From Leptasterias polaris (Eukaryota; Echinodermata; Asteroidea; Forcipulatida; Asteriidae), in contig JAZGTN010000017.1 in the NCBI GenBank assembly GCA_037783415.1, forward strand, positions 2,610,501-2,674,500: 64,000 bases of DNA, written 5' to 3'. Position numbers and translations under genes: made by a program. Position 1 is the stretch's first letter. Each line of letters begins with the position of its first letter. Positions 36,953 through 49,260 of the stretch are shown piece by piece. Under the pieces are notes generated by a model, which worked only from the letters and a program-made list of their open reading frames with translations, was not told the origin of the DNA and ran no database searches.

Positions 36953-37224
36953 TGCAATTAAAGTGATGCGGAAAGAAATCCGGTGCACTTTATTTTTTTA
37001 TGGATGTGTTCGATTTCGCGACCTTCCGTGTTCTAGAACAGAGTATTCTAATTATTGTCAAGCTCAACCGGTGACGAGAGGCCAGTCCGAATCCCCTATT
37101 AGCAGTAGGTATAAACCCGGTGATGGGAAATGTTGTTTGTTGTTTTATTTGAAATTAAAAAAGTCCCATCCCATGCCGTTTCGCAGGCTATATCGTAAAC
37201 TTGGGTGTGATCCCTGTGTATAAG

Positions 37225-37400
37225 GCAGTCACGGGTTGGCTTCTGACTGGCACCCGCTAACAAAGATATTGACAAATTATGGAGACTGCCAACGTTTGGG
37301 CTAGATAGCTGAGTTGGTAGAGCGCCGGCACGTTAAATTCAGAGGTCACAGGTTCAAGTCCCGCACTGGTCGTTTTATCCTTGTTCAACCCAAACATATT
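37225..37400 (+). repeat. tRNA-derived SINE, family A, copy 3
   Basis: TTCTGACTGGCACCCGC, GGAGACTGCCAAC, GGGCTAGATAGCTGAGTTGG, TAGAGCGCCGGCACGTTAAA, GGTTCAAGTCCCGCACTGGT and TTGTTCAACCCAAA occur in order. It is the most complete copy on the + strand and shows the non-tRNA head module upstream of the tRNA part. Confidence 0.8.
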
Positions 37401-38709
37401 TCAAAATATACCCAGTTAGTTTTCCTTGTGGCTTTTTGATTTAAAAAATGACATTAAAAATATCAACAACAAGAACAGCAACTGTCAGTATATTTTTAGG
37501 TTCATAATCAAATATTCCAACTGTGTTTTTCTCTTCATGAATTGCGATAATCCGGACACTCATAAGGGTTTGCGAAAACACGATAAGTCGGACATGAAAG
37601 CTCTTCTTTGCAAAATGCCATGCCATAAGCCTGCGTGCAGCTAGACTTGATTTCAAGTCTGAGATCGCGGTTATTTCTCTGCATCAGCCACACAAAAATA
37701 ATTCCCCCCGCAGATTGGCTATCACGCGCTCTAACTCGCAATCTCAGACTTGACCCTCTTGTGTATACGGGATATTCATTTATTCACAACATTTACATAA
37801 CAACACTATGCCAGAGAGATGACCAATCAGGAGGCCACAAAACTCCTGTTGGTTGCGTCTATTCCCAATAGGTTATAATCACTTCAGTATTTTCTGTACA
37901 ATCGATCGAGTGATTTTTTATATTTTTTTTATAGTGCTTTGTACGTATGCTATTTCTAATTTATACATAAACTAATACTAGATGTAGGCCTATTCTTAAA
38001 ATATTGAAAAATAAACATGATCCCTACTAGACGAAAAACTGTGTTCCCTTTATTTGAATGGAATCGTCTAACGTTTTTTGTTTTTTTTGAATTTAAAAAC
38101 AAGAATCACTTTGGGTTTTTTGTTTCCAAACTGCAAGTTGAATCACTGAGCAGAGGCAGATTAGTTACATGTGCATCAATGTTGTATTTCTGTACTATAT
38201 CCCGTGGTATAAACGGTCAAGTTTGAATGTGCATTTTATTGACGGCTTCTGAGATTCTGACCAATCAGAGTGTTCCGTCCACTTTTGGACTAATTCGCCA
38301 TAGGGTGTGTACAAACCGAAAAACAATGTTCCCAAGTCTGTGATCGTAGGTTAAAGACGGAGGTTAATCCACAAGAGGGCGCTATTTCAGGCAATAATGT
38401 ATTGGCTACAGGTAGACTAAAAACCACGAGCACAGACTTGGAACCAAGTCTAGCGTGCAGCCTGCAACACGCAACACACCAGATGCATCATTAGGAATCG
38501 TGTCAGACCAATAAAAGCTGTCCACTATAATGCTTGACAAGCATTATCGTGTTATTTATCTTTATCCCATCTGAATATATAAAGTAGTAAACCATAAGAG
38601 CTTTATGGCTATAATGAAGTAAACATTCAATATTAAACATTCCCATTGGTTGTCAATCATCACTGCGCCACACGCGTTAATACCTGCTGCACGCTCTACG
38701 TTTTCGCTA

Positions 38710-39457
38710 TAGGCTGTGCAAGTCTCGCGCGTATCGGAGCGAGAAAACACGTCAAGTGAAGAACATATTTTTTCTGAAATCAAATCATTGTTTTTAAATT
38801 AGATCTATGAAACAATCTGACCAACAAAAATACTCATTACAATTTTCATAAAATGAGTTTTAGCTTTCATAATAAACACACAATTTATTTGTTAGTTTTT
38901 GTTGAAACAAAAACAACCCTCTGGGACAAGGATGCTTATTTTGATCTGAACTTTTTAGGAAACCCTTTTGTAAATCCATGCCTGAATACGTGCAACCACT
39001 AAAGCAGGTTTAAACGCAGACGCGCGATGATCGCACGGGCGTACGAATTAACGTGTGACGCAGTTTAAAGAGGACGCTGACGCCTCGACAACCGTAGACT
39101 GCAATGAAAAGGCTTAGCGTCTGGCAATTACAGCGTCTTGTGATTATCATCGCGCGACCAAAACAAATTTGGTGATCGGAGGTACGTGGGCACAAATTCT
39201 TAATTTTTTGCAAGTAACCGGAAGCAGAGGTCAAGTTTAATTCTTGGGTTTTCTTCGTTGCATTGTTGAATTGATTTGACATTCATATTTTTTATCACTT
39301 AGTACTACATTCCCAACAACATATTTAATTTTCATGGTCATAAAGTACGTTAAACTAAAATTATAGACGAAACAAAATCTTGCCAACGTAAAACTCCATA
39401 TGGTTGGGACCACGATGGTCCCGGAAGTTCGCTTACGCGCGAGACTTGCACAGCCTA
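38710..39457. mobile_element. TIR element, GGCTGTGCAAGTCTCG family, copy 2 (748 bp)
   Basis: The left TAGGCTGTGCAAGTCTCGCG and the right CGCGAGACTTGCACAGCCTA are perfect inverted repeats of at least 24 bases. The interior has a second, weaker inverted pair (CGCGCGATGATCGCACG near 39020 and ATCATCGCGCGACC near 39145). No transposase was recognised. Confidence 0.65.
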
Positions 39458-40111
39458 TTTCCGGCTCCAGAGGTCACAGGTTCATTGTGAGGTCACAGGT
39501 TCATTGACATTCATTGTGTCATCTTACAAGCAATCACCCATTTCATCGGTCAACAACTTTTTTGTTACGGCAGACAATTTTAATTCTGAGAATACCTTAG
39601 TCTTTGAAGAACTTATGTAAAAGCCGAGTGTAATTTGTTTTAAAACTGTTTTGCGTATAAATCATCAAAGAAAAAATAGTTTAATCAATGCAACTTCTAT
39701 GGATGGGCTTCTGGAAAGCTGTTGGGCCAGTTTTTGTGAAGTGGGCGTGGCTTACAAGGGAATTACGTCACACTAACGTTCAGCAGGATAGCGAAAGGAC
39801 ACGTCCCGTTTTAAAACAACGCCATGCACCCACCTAAACATCACCAAATACTTTCTATATCAAAATGTTTACTCTTCAAATTCCATTATTTTCTCTATAC
39901 GCAGCGGACTTTGGTCCATTGACAAGATACAGGTGACCCTTCGATCAATGCAGCGTACGAGGTTAAATATCCGTGACACTGATCGATACGTTAAATCTAG
40001 TTGAAGTGTGTACGGGGTTGAAAACCTGTCCGATGGCTGGCAATGCACGGCTGGCTGGATCCTGGACGACTGTTCGGGAAGTTTCACCTCTTTTACGATT
40101 TAATTATTGGA

Positions 40112-40505
40112 TTAAAGGCACAGTACACGTTTGGTAATGTCTCTGAAAATTAATGGCAATAAAAACTTACTTGGTAAGAAGTACAGCAGCTTTGGGTAGT
40201 ATAATGAATTTTGAGAAACTTTTAACTTCGAAGTGATACGGTTATGGAAAAATATATCACTTTTTATTCCCCAAAATTTGAATCTGAGAGACGTTTCTGT
40301 CAGAAACGCTTCTCAGACTGTGTATTCCTATGGGGAATATTCTTCCTGCGTGGAAATATTCGCTCCGGTTTTTCGGTGATATCAAAAACGCGACCACCTT
40401 TTGAAGTGAAATTTTCACAGGTTAGTTTTATTGTATGTACCTACATTTATATAGGATTAACACAATCAGTAGGCTTCAATTACCAAACGTATGCAGCACC
40501 TTTAA
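40112..40505 (+). mobile_element. TTAA-flanked MITE, copy 2 (394 bp)
   Basis: The ends are TTAAAGGCACAGTACACG and its imperfect inverse (GTATGCAGCACCTTTAA). TTAA at both tips suggests a TTAA target site, as for piggyBac- or Kolobok-type transposases. GAGACGTTTCTGTCAGAAAC forms a central hairpin. Confidence 0.75.
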
Positions 40506-40639
40506 CTCAGGAACAAAGCGAACACAACCAGTGTCAACACAATCGTGGCGTATATACCGGAAATGCAAATTTCTTCAACGCAAATATTGATTTTTATTGA
40601 TTTTTTTTTTTCTTCTACTGAGCTAGATTTGACTGAGAG

Positions 40640-41040
40640 TTATTATTGCGCAACTTGTGCACAATGTGACTTTGTGTATAGAAATAACAACCCTGTGCTT
40701 CCATTGCACTTCATGGCAGGCAAGATACATACACCATTAATATGGAGTTATACACTTTTGTATTGCAATTTAAGATGAAAGGTATAGGAGGACATATCAA
40801 AAAGGTTTAATGCAAGTTTGCCCCCAAAGGCTATAAGTATAAACCACTAAATAATTTTTTAAGATAGAACAAGTTTTGAGATGTTCCCCTTCCTTCATAA
40901 CAAAAATTGATAAAAATCGTAGGCAGCTATCTCCATAAAATATTGAACGGTGGGCATGCCGCAGGGAAGTCCAAGTTGTGCCTGCAGGAAGTCCAGGCTC
41001 TGACGCTCCGATTTTGTGAAATTACGTTGTCATAATCAAT
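40640..41040 (+). repeat. TAGACCATG family, decayed copy 3
   Basis: CATGGCAGGCAAGATACATA, GAACAAGTTTTGAGATG, CAAAAATTGATAAAAATCG and TGCAGGAAGTCCAGGCTCTG keep the order of 5184-5520. The terminal repeats are degraded. Confidence 0.65.
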
Positions 41041-41044
41041 GACG

Positions 41045-42480
41045 TAAATTAATGCATGAAATTGAGTGAAAATAGCACTAGGGTCATAATGTGTGATCAG
41101 CCAAGTCCATGACGTCTATCGTATTTGACGTGATGGGACAGTTTACGTTGAGCACCGGTGAACTCGGGACGACGGTAAAGTGGCAGCGAAAACACTTGTC
41201 CGTTAAATCTGTGTGGAGAAACGTCAAAAAAAGGTCGACGCCAATCGGAAAATAAGTGGAGAGGAAATCGGCTGACGACCGTCCTCGGCCGTCATTAATT
41301 ATTCAACCATTTATTCATAAAACCCACGCACGTCTTAGAAATGAGTGACAAGATGGTTCCGTTGTTGTGTCGTTCCTTCAAACCCGTTTCGTTTCCAAAG
41401 TGAGTGGGTTATTATTAGTGATCACTTAAAGACAAGATTCAACACATTATGCTTCGTGATCGATTACTCGCTTCTTCTAACATCTAAAGTTTCCGTAAAT
41501 GTTTATACTACAATGACGACGACAGTTTTGGTCTTAAAGGGGCTCGGTCGTCATGATCGAAGCAGGAATGTGGCTGTACATGGAAGTTTGACCTCTCACC
41601 CACTTACAGTACGCGCACGCACTTTCCATGATACAGAGGGCGCGTGCGTGCAATACCTTAGTGAGAGTTTTAAGTATGTAGGCCTACTACAGCCACTGGC
41701 CTGCTTTGATCATGATGTCAATGCCCACATTTTCTAAAATGCAGATTTGAAAGAAACGTAGAGTCTAAACCCTGATTTCTAAAACGCATGAATGGACGTG
41801 TTGGATGCTCACAAACAAAGACTGCTTTTGAGTTAAAAATTTTCAAAGGGTTTGTGATCAGTGCATTCATCTTGATTATTACGCCTATTTATACGTAAGC
41901 GTACTTCACGGGGTTGTGGAATTTTAGCTGCAGTAGTAGTGCACGTATTTCAATTGTGTTTTTTTACCTCAGCATTTTGTTATAACTGCTGTGTTGGTAA
42001 ACGGACTTTCAGACACGAACATTTACAGCTTTCCTTACAGTTTTATAATACTGTTCCTTTGTGTGGATATCCACTTTGAATCAAGCTAAGGTACACTGGA
42101 GAAAAGTTAAAACTTGTTTGTGTTCCGTTTATATCTTGGAAAGGTCAATCGACCTTTTTGGGGAATTCCAACTCGCTCGCTCACCGTTCCTGCCATCAGC
42201 ACATCAGACGAGGCCAGCTCAGGCTAGGTGAGTTCTACATTATATCACCAGTTTGGTTTACGCTTCACTTTAAAGGCGGTATATTCGTCGAATTGCCGCA
42301 TTCACTAATTTTCACAAAATTAAGATCTGCAAAGGACGATAACATTATTATACAGAAAATGTTGTCAAACCACTGACTTTACATATCATTTTCCACGCAT
42401 CCCTATTAGTATTTGTATCAAAAAAGGATAGAACGAAATTGGTTTCGGAAAGGTCAGAGTAAAATTCGGACACATCGTTT
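41045..42480. other. Intergenic, nothing recognised
   Basis: A 130-codon open frame at 41345-41737 matches no family I know and shows no coding hallmark. The rest is AT-rich DNA. Confidence 0.3.
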
Positions 42481-42486
42481 TCATTA

Positions 42487-42634
42487 GACTTGTTGACAAG
42501 TCGTTAATGATGGTCGCGGTGGGTCGAGTCGCGTGTGGTGCTGTAGCGTAATAAAGAATGCTCTCGCGAGATCACTGCTTTCGCGCGAAGTTACTGGCTG
42601 CCGACTCTTCGTCATTAACGACTTGTGAAACCCG
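42487..42634 (+). mobile_element. Hairpin MITE, GACTTGT..ACAAGTCGTTAA family, copy 1
   Basis: GACTTGTTGACAAGTCGTTA on the left pairs with TTAACGACTTGTGAAACCCG on the right. The body holds TCTCGCGAGATCACTG and GTCGCGGTG. An inverted copy is at 44489-44622. Confidence 0.65.
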
Positions 42635-43019
42635 AATACTGTATGTATTCATTTATTCAGGAACGAACGCAGTATACATTATGGTTGCTGTAGAGACGGT
42701 CATTGAGACGAGTCCATTTTATCTGAGGGTAGTACTATTTTAGTTACTGTAAATGCGATGAATGCTTGCACATGAGACATCTGTGAGTGCGTTTTCTGTG
42801 TGTTAACTCCTTCATTAATTTAGTAACTAAAGAAATAAAGTAAACTTATCTTAAAATGCATTATTATATATAATTGTTTAAGATGTGTGTTTTGCCTCAT
42901 AAAAATAAATATTGCCTACCGTGAATAGTTACTGATACGCTCCAGTCATTTAACCCGATGTGTTCTACAGTGATTGTGTGCATGCATTAAGTGTGTATAA
43001 ACAACGGACACGGAAACCA

Positions 43020-43135
43020 GTCAACTCGCCCCCCAAGCAAAGTTGCCAATTTCAAAAAACACATGTACAAAGTCACCAACTACAAAGTCGCCCCATGACA
43101 TACAAACTCGTCCCCTCTCATAGTCGCCCCTCACA
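43020..43135. repeat. Short degenerate AAAGTCGCCCC array
   Basis: About six loose units of AAAGTYGCC or ACTCGCCCC precede the 23-bp array. Confidence 0.5.
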
Positions 43136-43164
43136 AGGGAATTTAACAAATTTGTGTGATTGGA

Positions 43165-43710
43165 CTTCAGGGCTACGAAAGCTATCTTAAGAGAACAAAA
43201 GCTAGCTATCTTAAGGGAACGAAAGAGGAATTTTGGGGAACAAAATCTCATTGCGAAGGAACGCGAGCGTATATTTAGGGAACGAAAGCATATTTCGGAC
43301 GAATGAAAGTATATTTCGGGCAACTAATTCAAAGTCGTATTTTGATGAATCGAAAGCTTGTTTTCAGGGAAAGAAATCTCCTTTCGGTGGAAAAAACTCA
43401 TTTTATTGAACGAAAGCATATTTAGAGCGAACAACATATAATTTTGTTCGAACAAAATCATATTTCGAGGAAACGAATGCGTATTTTTCAGGGAACAAAC
43501 GCGTATTTCTGGGTAACAAAATCGTATTTCGGGGGGAAAGAAGGCGTGTTCGAGGGAACAAAAACGTTTTTTCAAGGAAAAATCTATTTTGCTACCTAGA
43601 AAAACACAAGTTTGTTTACAAATTTAAAAAAATATATAATTTTATGTGACAAAATTATATTTTGATTGAATTAAATAATATTTTGAGGAAACGAAAGTTG
43701 GAATTTTGTG
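43165..43710. repeat. Degenerate 23-bp minisatellite, about 22 units
   Basis: The unit is close to GGGAACGAAAGCGTATTTCG and is repeated with many changes and small indels. The minus strand reads as an 8-residue-like periodic ORF (FRSLKIRF type), which is a product of the repeat rather than a gene. Confidence 0.8.
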
Positions 43711-43979
43711 TGTCGAGAGATGGAGAACTATTTGTTTTCACATTTTCATTTGTAATTTATTTTTCACCTGTTCCTTCAGGGGCTCTGGTTGTTTGTGTCT
43801 CACAAATTGTTTAACTTAATTGCACCGTCAATATAAGAGTGGTATTCCTATTTATTGGCATAAATCTTATTTAATTTCCAAATCGGGGGAAGGAACGTAC
43901 ACCGAACATTGAAACGTAACGATTTTAAAACAGCGGATTCGATCAGCGCGGTTTACCGACTAACAAACCCGCAATGACA

Positions 43980-44220
43980 AGGTAGTTGGTGGTCTGGCTC
44001 CCTACCCCTCCCACATGTTCATGAGCTTCCAGGTACAGCTATCTCTTGGCACGGCGAGGGTAGGGGGTTTCCGTCGTGCTGAGCCCCGCCGAGAGAAACT
44101 CTGCGCGCCATGGCATGCAGCTACACGATTTGCCCGTGTGTTTTACGTACGTCCCCACACGCTGTGCACTGTCAAACACGCTTCCGTTGCTCGGACTCTC
44201 TGAAATAAAATCTTACGTTC
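43980..44220. other. GC-rich, CpG-bearing patch
   Basis: The base composition rises sharply compared with both flanks (GCCCCGCCGAGAG, CTGCGCGCCATGGC), and AATAAA lies at 44205-44210. It could be a small regulatory island or gene remnant. No ORF is recognised. Confidence 0.25.
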
Positions 44221-44488
44221 GATTTTTTGTAATTATTTACAAGTTGTACCCATAATTTGAATACGTATTTTCTTGTGTCAAAATATTCATGAACACAATC
44301 ACTCTCACCACTCAGTGTTTGGTTTTGATCGTGCATGATCAAAGCAACATAAAACTCCATCCAGTACAGGGTTTGATGTTTAATATTCATCTACAGTTTG
44401 AATATTCATAGTATAACGAAATTGACCAATCAGATGCGTCCGTACGAAATCGGCTGAAGTGCCCATAGGCCGTGGACAAACCACCAGC

Positions 44489-44622
44489 GGGTTTCACAAG
44501 TCGGTAAATGTGACCAGTCTTGAGAGCAGTAATCTCGCACAGAGCAGCCCTCTCGCGGGATATTGCGAGAAAGCCGTTCCGCTATCACCGCGACAGACAT
44601 TTAACGACTTGTCCACAAGTCT
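44489..44622 (-). mobile_element. Hairpin MITE, GACTTGT..ACAAGTCGTTAA family, copy 2
   Basis: GGGTTTCACAAGTCGGTAAA on the left and TTTAACGACTTGTCCACAAG on the right are the inverse of copy 1. The body has CTCTCGCGGGATATTGCGAG. Confidence 0.6.
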
Positions 44623-44776
44623 ACGTTTTCATTGAACACATCATAATGTTGAAACCAAACTGTAGGTGCAAGTTTCATCAACTTCGCCAGTGGTTGCAAT
44701 TTTCGAGAAGACGGGGTAAAACGGGGTAAGACTTTTGTCAGGGGGTTTTGTGCGCGAGTGACACATTGCACCAATA

Positions 44777-45253
44777 GGGAGGTTTCGCATACGAACGGAT
44801 ACGGTTAATGCGACGGATACGTCATCATTATGACGTCATACGCTACTCGCTATCCGCTATACGTGCAGACGACACTGATATCCCGCTTGCTACACGTAAG
44901 TAAAAAACACGTAGGAAAACTCGAACTTCTAGTAATTCTCCTGTATTTGTTTCCAAATATGTATGAATAGTATCAAAATAAATGAATCACTGAACATGTA
45001 CGTGTCATTTTGTTGATTTCTAAAGACTTTGAAATACGAAAAAATGCACTGTTTCTTCGTCATTTTCCTCTAAAGCTATGAACATAAGCTCGTCTATGGA
45101 GGATGCCATGTTGAACAGCGCCACCAAGTGCTGTGCTGGAACAGCGAACAGTGCCACCAAAACGCTGGGATTGCAAAACAACAGAAAGGCTGCTAACGGT
45201 TACGGATAGCTAAACGTATGCGTATGCGTATCCGTTCGCGTGCGAAACCTCCC
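44777..45253 (-). mobile_element. Harbinger-like non-autonomous DNA transposon, copy 2 (477 bp)
   Basis: Same length and, segment by segment, the same sequence as 16050-16526, reversed. TA flanks both ends; TTA does not, so the exact target duplication is unsettled. The 29-codon relic ORF is at 45020-45109 on the minus strand. Confidence 0.85.
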
Positions 45254-45259
45254 TAATGT

Positions 45260-47530
45260 CACGCGGCTAATGTCTGCCACGGTCGCCATTCATTGTGGGA
45301 GGCAACGCGTAACGTAAACGCGCAAACTCCGCCCCCCCCCCCCCCCCCCCCCCATATGCGCGCTACACTGTAACACACGGGGACATTGACTACCATAATG
45401 GCGCAACTAAGATTATTGTGACGATGACGTCATGTGAACTGGGTCAATATCAGGCCTTATAATTCGGGGGAAAACAATTGTTTTCGATAATTATTAACCT
45501 CGTATAACGCTGAGTTTCGTTTGGCTGAATTTCATCACAAAGAGTCTTTAGCATTAGAAATATTTGGAAGTGTGCATAGATATTGACATTGACTGTCAAT
45601 ATTTACTGTTCAAAATCGATTTTCACGCAGTTTTATGTTTACTCAAAATTGATCGATATACTCGACAAAAAATGCATGTATACTGCTTTGCTGATTTAAC
45701 CTTAATTTTACTAATATTAGGCCTAAAGGAGAAAATAAAAATGTTTTTTCTGACAACTAAATTTCATTTTGTTTTCAATTATTTGTAGCTCCCCGTCTGG
45801 CATTAGAGCTATAGGCTCATCCAAAATAAAAACGCCCTGAATGACTAAACTGGCCGGACTCCATCCTGGAAAAAATTGCCCTGCGCAGTTTTAAGCAAAA
45901 TAGGACAATTTTAAGAGTTCTTGTGTACCCAAAATGCTCCAGGTTGAAAGTCAACAACTCAGGGGTACAATACTGGACCATTTTTTAACAATGCATATAA
46001 CACCTATAACCTTCAAATCTTTGATTTACAAGTTGCGGGGTTTACATTTAAGAGGCTCCACGTATGAGTTTCTCTTATACTTAATAGTGTGATGCGCCCT
46101 TATGCACTATGAACGAGGGTGAGCTACACAAGTTACCTTTTAGTACCATACCTTTGCACGCAGATGATGACCTTGTATTCAGAATGCCCGCTGAATTTGA
46201 TTAGCATAGTGCAGACAGAGTCAGCGCGTGCATATTTCAAAGGTTTGACACAAAAACACTTGACTTCCATTGACTGCGATATAAACCGAAACCCTTTTTG
46301 CGACAAAAGCCTTTCCACTTTAGCAAATTAATTTCCTGTTCGTTTAACCCCAACACCTGCATTTCGACGTGCCGTAGATCTGATTGGGGTTGTCTATGAG
46401 ACGTAAAACAGTCTTTGTCAATTGATCAGCTGTCTTGTTTGTGTGGATGGGAAAAGAATCTTTTTAAAAATTCATAGAAGAATTGTAAACTGAAAAGGGC
46501 GTTTCGGTTATAGCTGAAAGGGTTTACTGTCAACTTCACCTGTGACTCGCTGGTCATTTATTTCTGTCAAATACGTCAGTGTCACCATTTGGCAGGAACG
46601 TTGTTTACGCTCAGAGCCGTGCCATGAAGGTTAAAGCATAGAAAAGGGACAGTTGGTATGAAAACGTGAGGCCAGAATACAGCTTCTTGTAAAGTGGAAT
46701 AAACAACCACAAAATCTATTTTTCACACAAAGAAGAGAACAAGAAATCCCATCCAGATTTTAAGCCGTGATCTTTCCAGACCTTTAATTCTACCTACAAC
46801 GGCTGATTTTGTCGGTTGATACCTCGGTGTGAGCGTATTATTTTTCGCATCCATTCATTCAGAGCACGCGTTCCTTTGCTGGCATTTCAAGCTAAAGCTC
46901 CGATGGACCGTATATTTATTAGGATTGCTATACTATAGACGCGCTCCCGCGGCCTCAGTGCGGTGCAATAAAGGGAATTATTAATAGTACAATGATAATT
47001 AGTAGAATTATAGTATAATTATATATCCGTGACGTGCCGGTAATGCCTTTGAAATATTACCAGTGCCCTGAGCAAGGACTTTTTCGATGGGGGAAGGGGA
47101 TGGCAGGGGGCGGGGCAGGGGGCATGGTTTTGTCAGTGATAGGAGGTCAAGCTTCTTTTTAAATAAAGTATAAGAAAGTATTAGGATGATGTCAAAATAG
47201 TACTGTAAGTGGAGACATAAAACTCACACACTTATAGGATAGGCCCTTTTCTACTTTTGGGGGGTTATTTGTTTAATCTTGGGAGGAGGAACTATCCGGA
47301 TTATTTATTGAATTTAAAAGAGATTTCTAGCTAAATCCTTGTACTATCGCACAAAGAATTAAACAGCACCTAAGACCAATTTATTTGTGTTTTCGAATCA
47401 ATTACAAACCATAATTTAAGAAAATGTCAGAGAAAGATACAACAGCTTATACAATAGCATGTTCCAATGCGCATGATCGGCGCGCAAAGGATTCTTCAAG
47501 TGAAAGCCGAAACCAAGCAAACACCGGCAA
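45260..47530. other. Intergenic, nothing recognised
   Basis: It includes a 22-base C run (45332-45353). No gene or clear dispersed repeat is seen. Confidence 0.35.
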
Positions 47531-47533
47531 CCC

Positions 47534-47689
47534 TATACGCCTCTCTTAATATTCATGCATGACGTCATAATTCTTACTTAAAATGAGGCTATAGGCGCGC
47601 GTCCGCCACACTTGCAGTGGCTGCGCCTATGGCCTCGTTTTGGGTTAGAATTGTGACGTACTCGAGCATAAATATTAAGAGAGGCGTAT
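47534..47689. mobile_element. Hairpin MITE, ATACGCCTCTCTTAATATT termini (156 bp)
   Basis: ATACGCCTCTCTTAATATTC on the left pairs with AATATTAAGAGAGGCGTAT on the right. The pairing continues inward (AATGAGGCTATAGGCGC with GCGCCTATGGCCTCGTT), giving arms of about 65 bases. Confidence 0.75.
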
Positions 47690-48969
47690 GGCGCGCTGAT
47701 TTCGAAATAACGGTACATGTCATAGTTTCATGTAAGCTACACCATGGCGTCCATCTTGGCAACTTGATTGCATTTTTAGCTGTGCTCGGTTTCCCGAGAT
47801 GCATTGCGGTATATTTTCAAGATGGCGCTTGGGCATGTGGACTATAGCTCATCATTTTGTGTTTGCTAAAGTATAAGCCTCCGGATTAATGCGCTCTAAA
47901 TAATTATTTGTAACCTAATTCATGACATGCCCCTTCAAGGATACATTAGGCCTACATTACACACTGCTGTGTTGGCTAGGCAACTACATCTCTCTCCCCC
48001 CCACCCCCCTCCTTTTTATTTTTAGTTTTGCTTGATGTTGTCAATTCGGGCTTCCAATGCATCTATCCTGGAGCCTGTCATCTTCTACCCACATACCCGC
48101 TGAAACACGCCTCATTGCGAACGCAGTGTAAAAAGCCACGATCCCACGTCGCGCAATCTGTACACTTTGTGCCATGGCCCGTGGTGAAAACTCTTTTAGC
48201 ACTTAACTGGTAAAATTTTTTGTTTCCAATGTACAACCCCGAAGCTGCTCTGGAACCCGTATGCAAAACACCTGTATAACGCGCAGGAGAAAGATGTAAT
48301 AATTACTACCCAGTACCTTCACAGATCTTACACCCGTGGTTAAAACAGATGCAAAGGAAGTGTGCGGCTTGGATGTAAAATTCATCCCAAAATAATGCGT
48401 GATGGAAATGGAAACGAACACAACCTGTGGAAGATTTAGCTCAAATTTGCATTTTATGAATTCGAAGTCGGTTTCGTGTCACTCACTCACTCGTTCTCCT
48501 ATTAAAGTATGACAAGTCAAACTGGAAACAACCTCGACTTCAGGGTGATTGAAATAATCTTTCACCCAATTGGTTAAATTTGATAAACGGATATTTCATT
48601 AACTTGCTTGATTTTGATTGGCCGCAAGGAACAAAACCCCGCCCAAAGCAAACAAATCGCTTGTTTCACAGTTCCCGGCGTCAGAAAATGTATGTATGTT
48701 TTTGTTGTTACACAAAAATTTACCTTTCAAAATTCGTAAGCCTGTGAATAAATATTTTTTAGTGTTTAATCCTTTCATTCAAACACGGGCAATGCATCTT
48801 TAATAACCGATGGCTAAATGTATTAGCAGTGGGAATTAAAGCCATATCCCCAAGGCAGGGAGTTCTCGTCCCTGGCGGCTATGATGTTTCTATTATGGGT
48901 TCTATTATAGTGCACTTAATTTAACAGCCTGTAGAGTTCCAATGCATATTTTCTTTCTCAGGGCTGACT

Positions 48970-49260
48970 TAAAGGTAACCTAATATACAGGATTTATAAG
49001 GATATAAAATATCATTGTTTAATTTTAGTCTGAAAGGTTCGGGGCTTACTGATTATGAAATTCATACCATAACAAATTTTAACTTTTTGTTTTTTCTTTC
49101 TGCAGTATATTTCTCTCTGAAATGAAGTCCTATACTCAAGAAAACTTTATCTGAAAAACCTTTTTAGAAAACGCAACAGCTGATTTCAGTTATTAAAACC
49201 AGAATTTACATGCTGAAAATTGTGGGTGGTTTTTCACAATTTGTTTCTGACTTACACAAA
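48970..49260 (+). repeat. Dispersed repeat E, copy 2
   Basis: TTAAAGGTAACCTA, TTTTAGTCTGAAAGG, ACAGCTGATTTCAGTTATTA and CATGCTGAAAATTGTG match 25018-25300 in order and orientation. Confidence 0.65.

Noticed and set aside
41345..41737. 130-codon open frame
   Set aside because: No family resemblance, no splice or start context of note, and codon pattern looks random.
43021..43575. Two minus-strand ORFs with a repeated FRSLKI-like pattern
   Set aside because: They are read from the degenerate 23-bp minisatellite and not a coding repeat protein.
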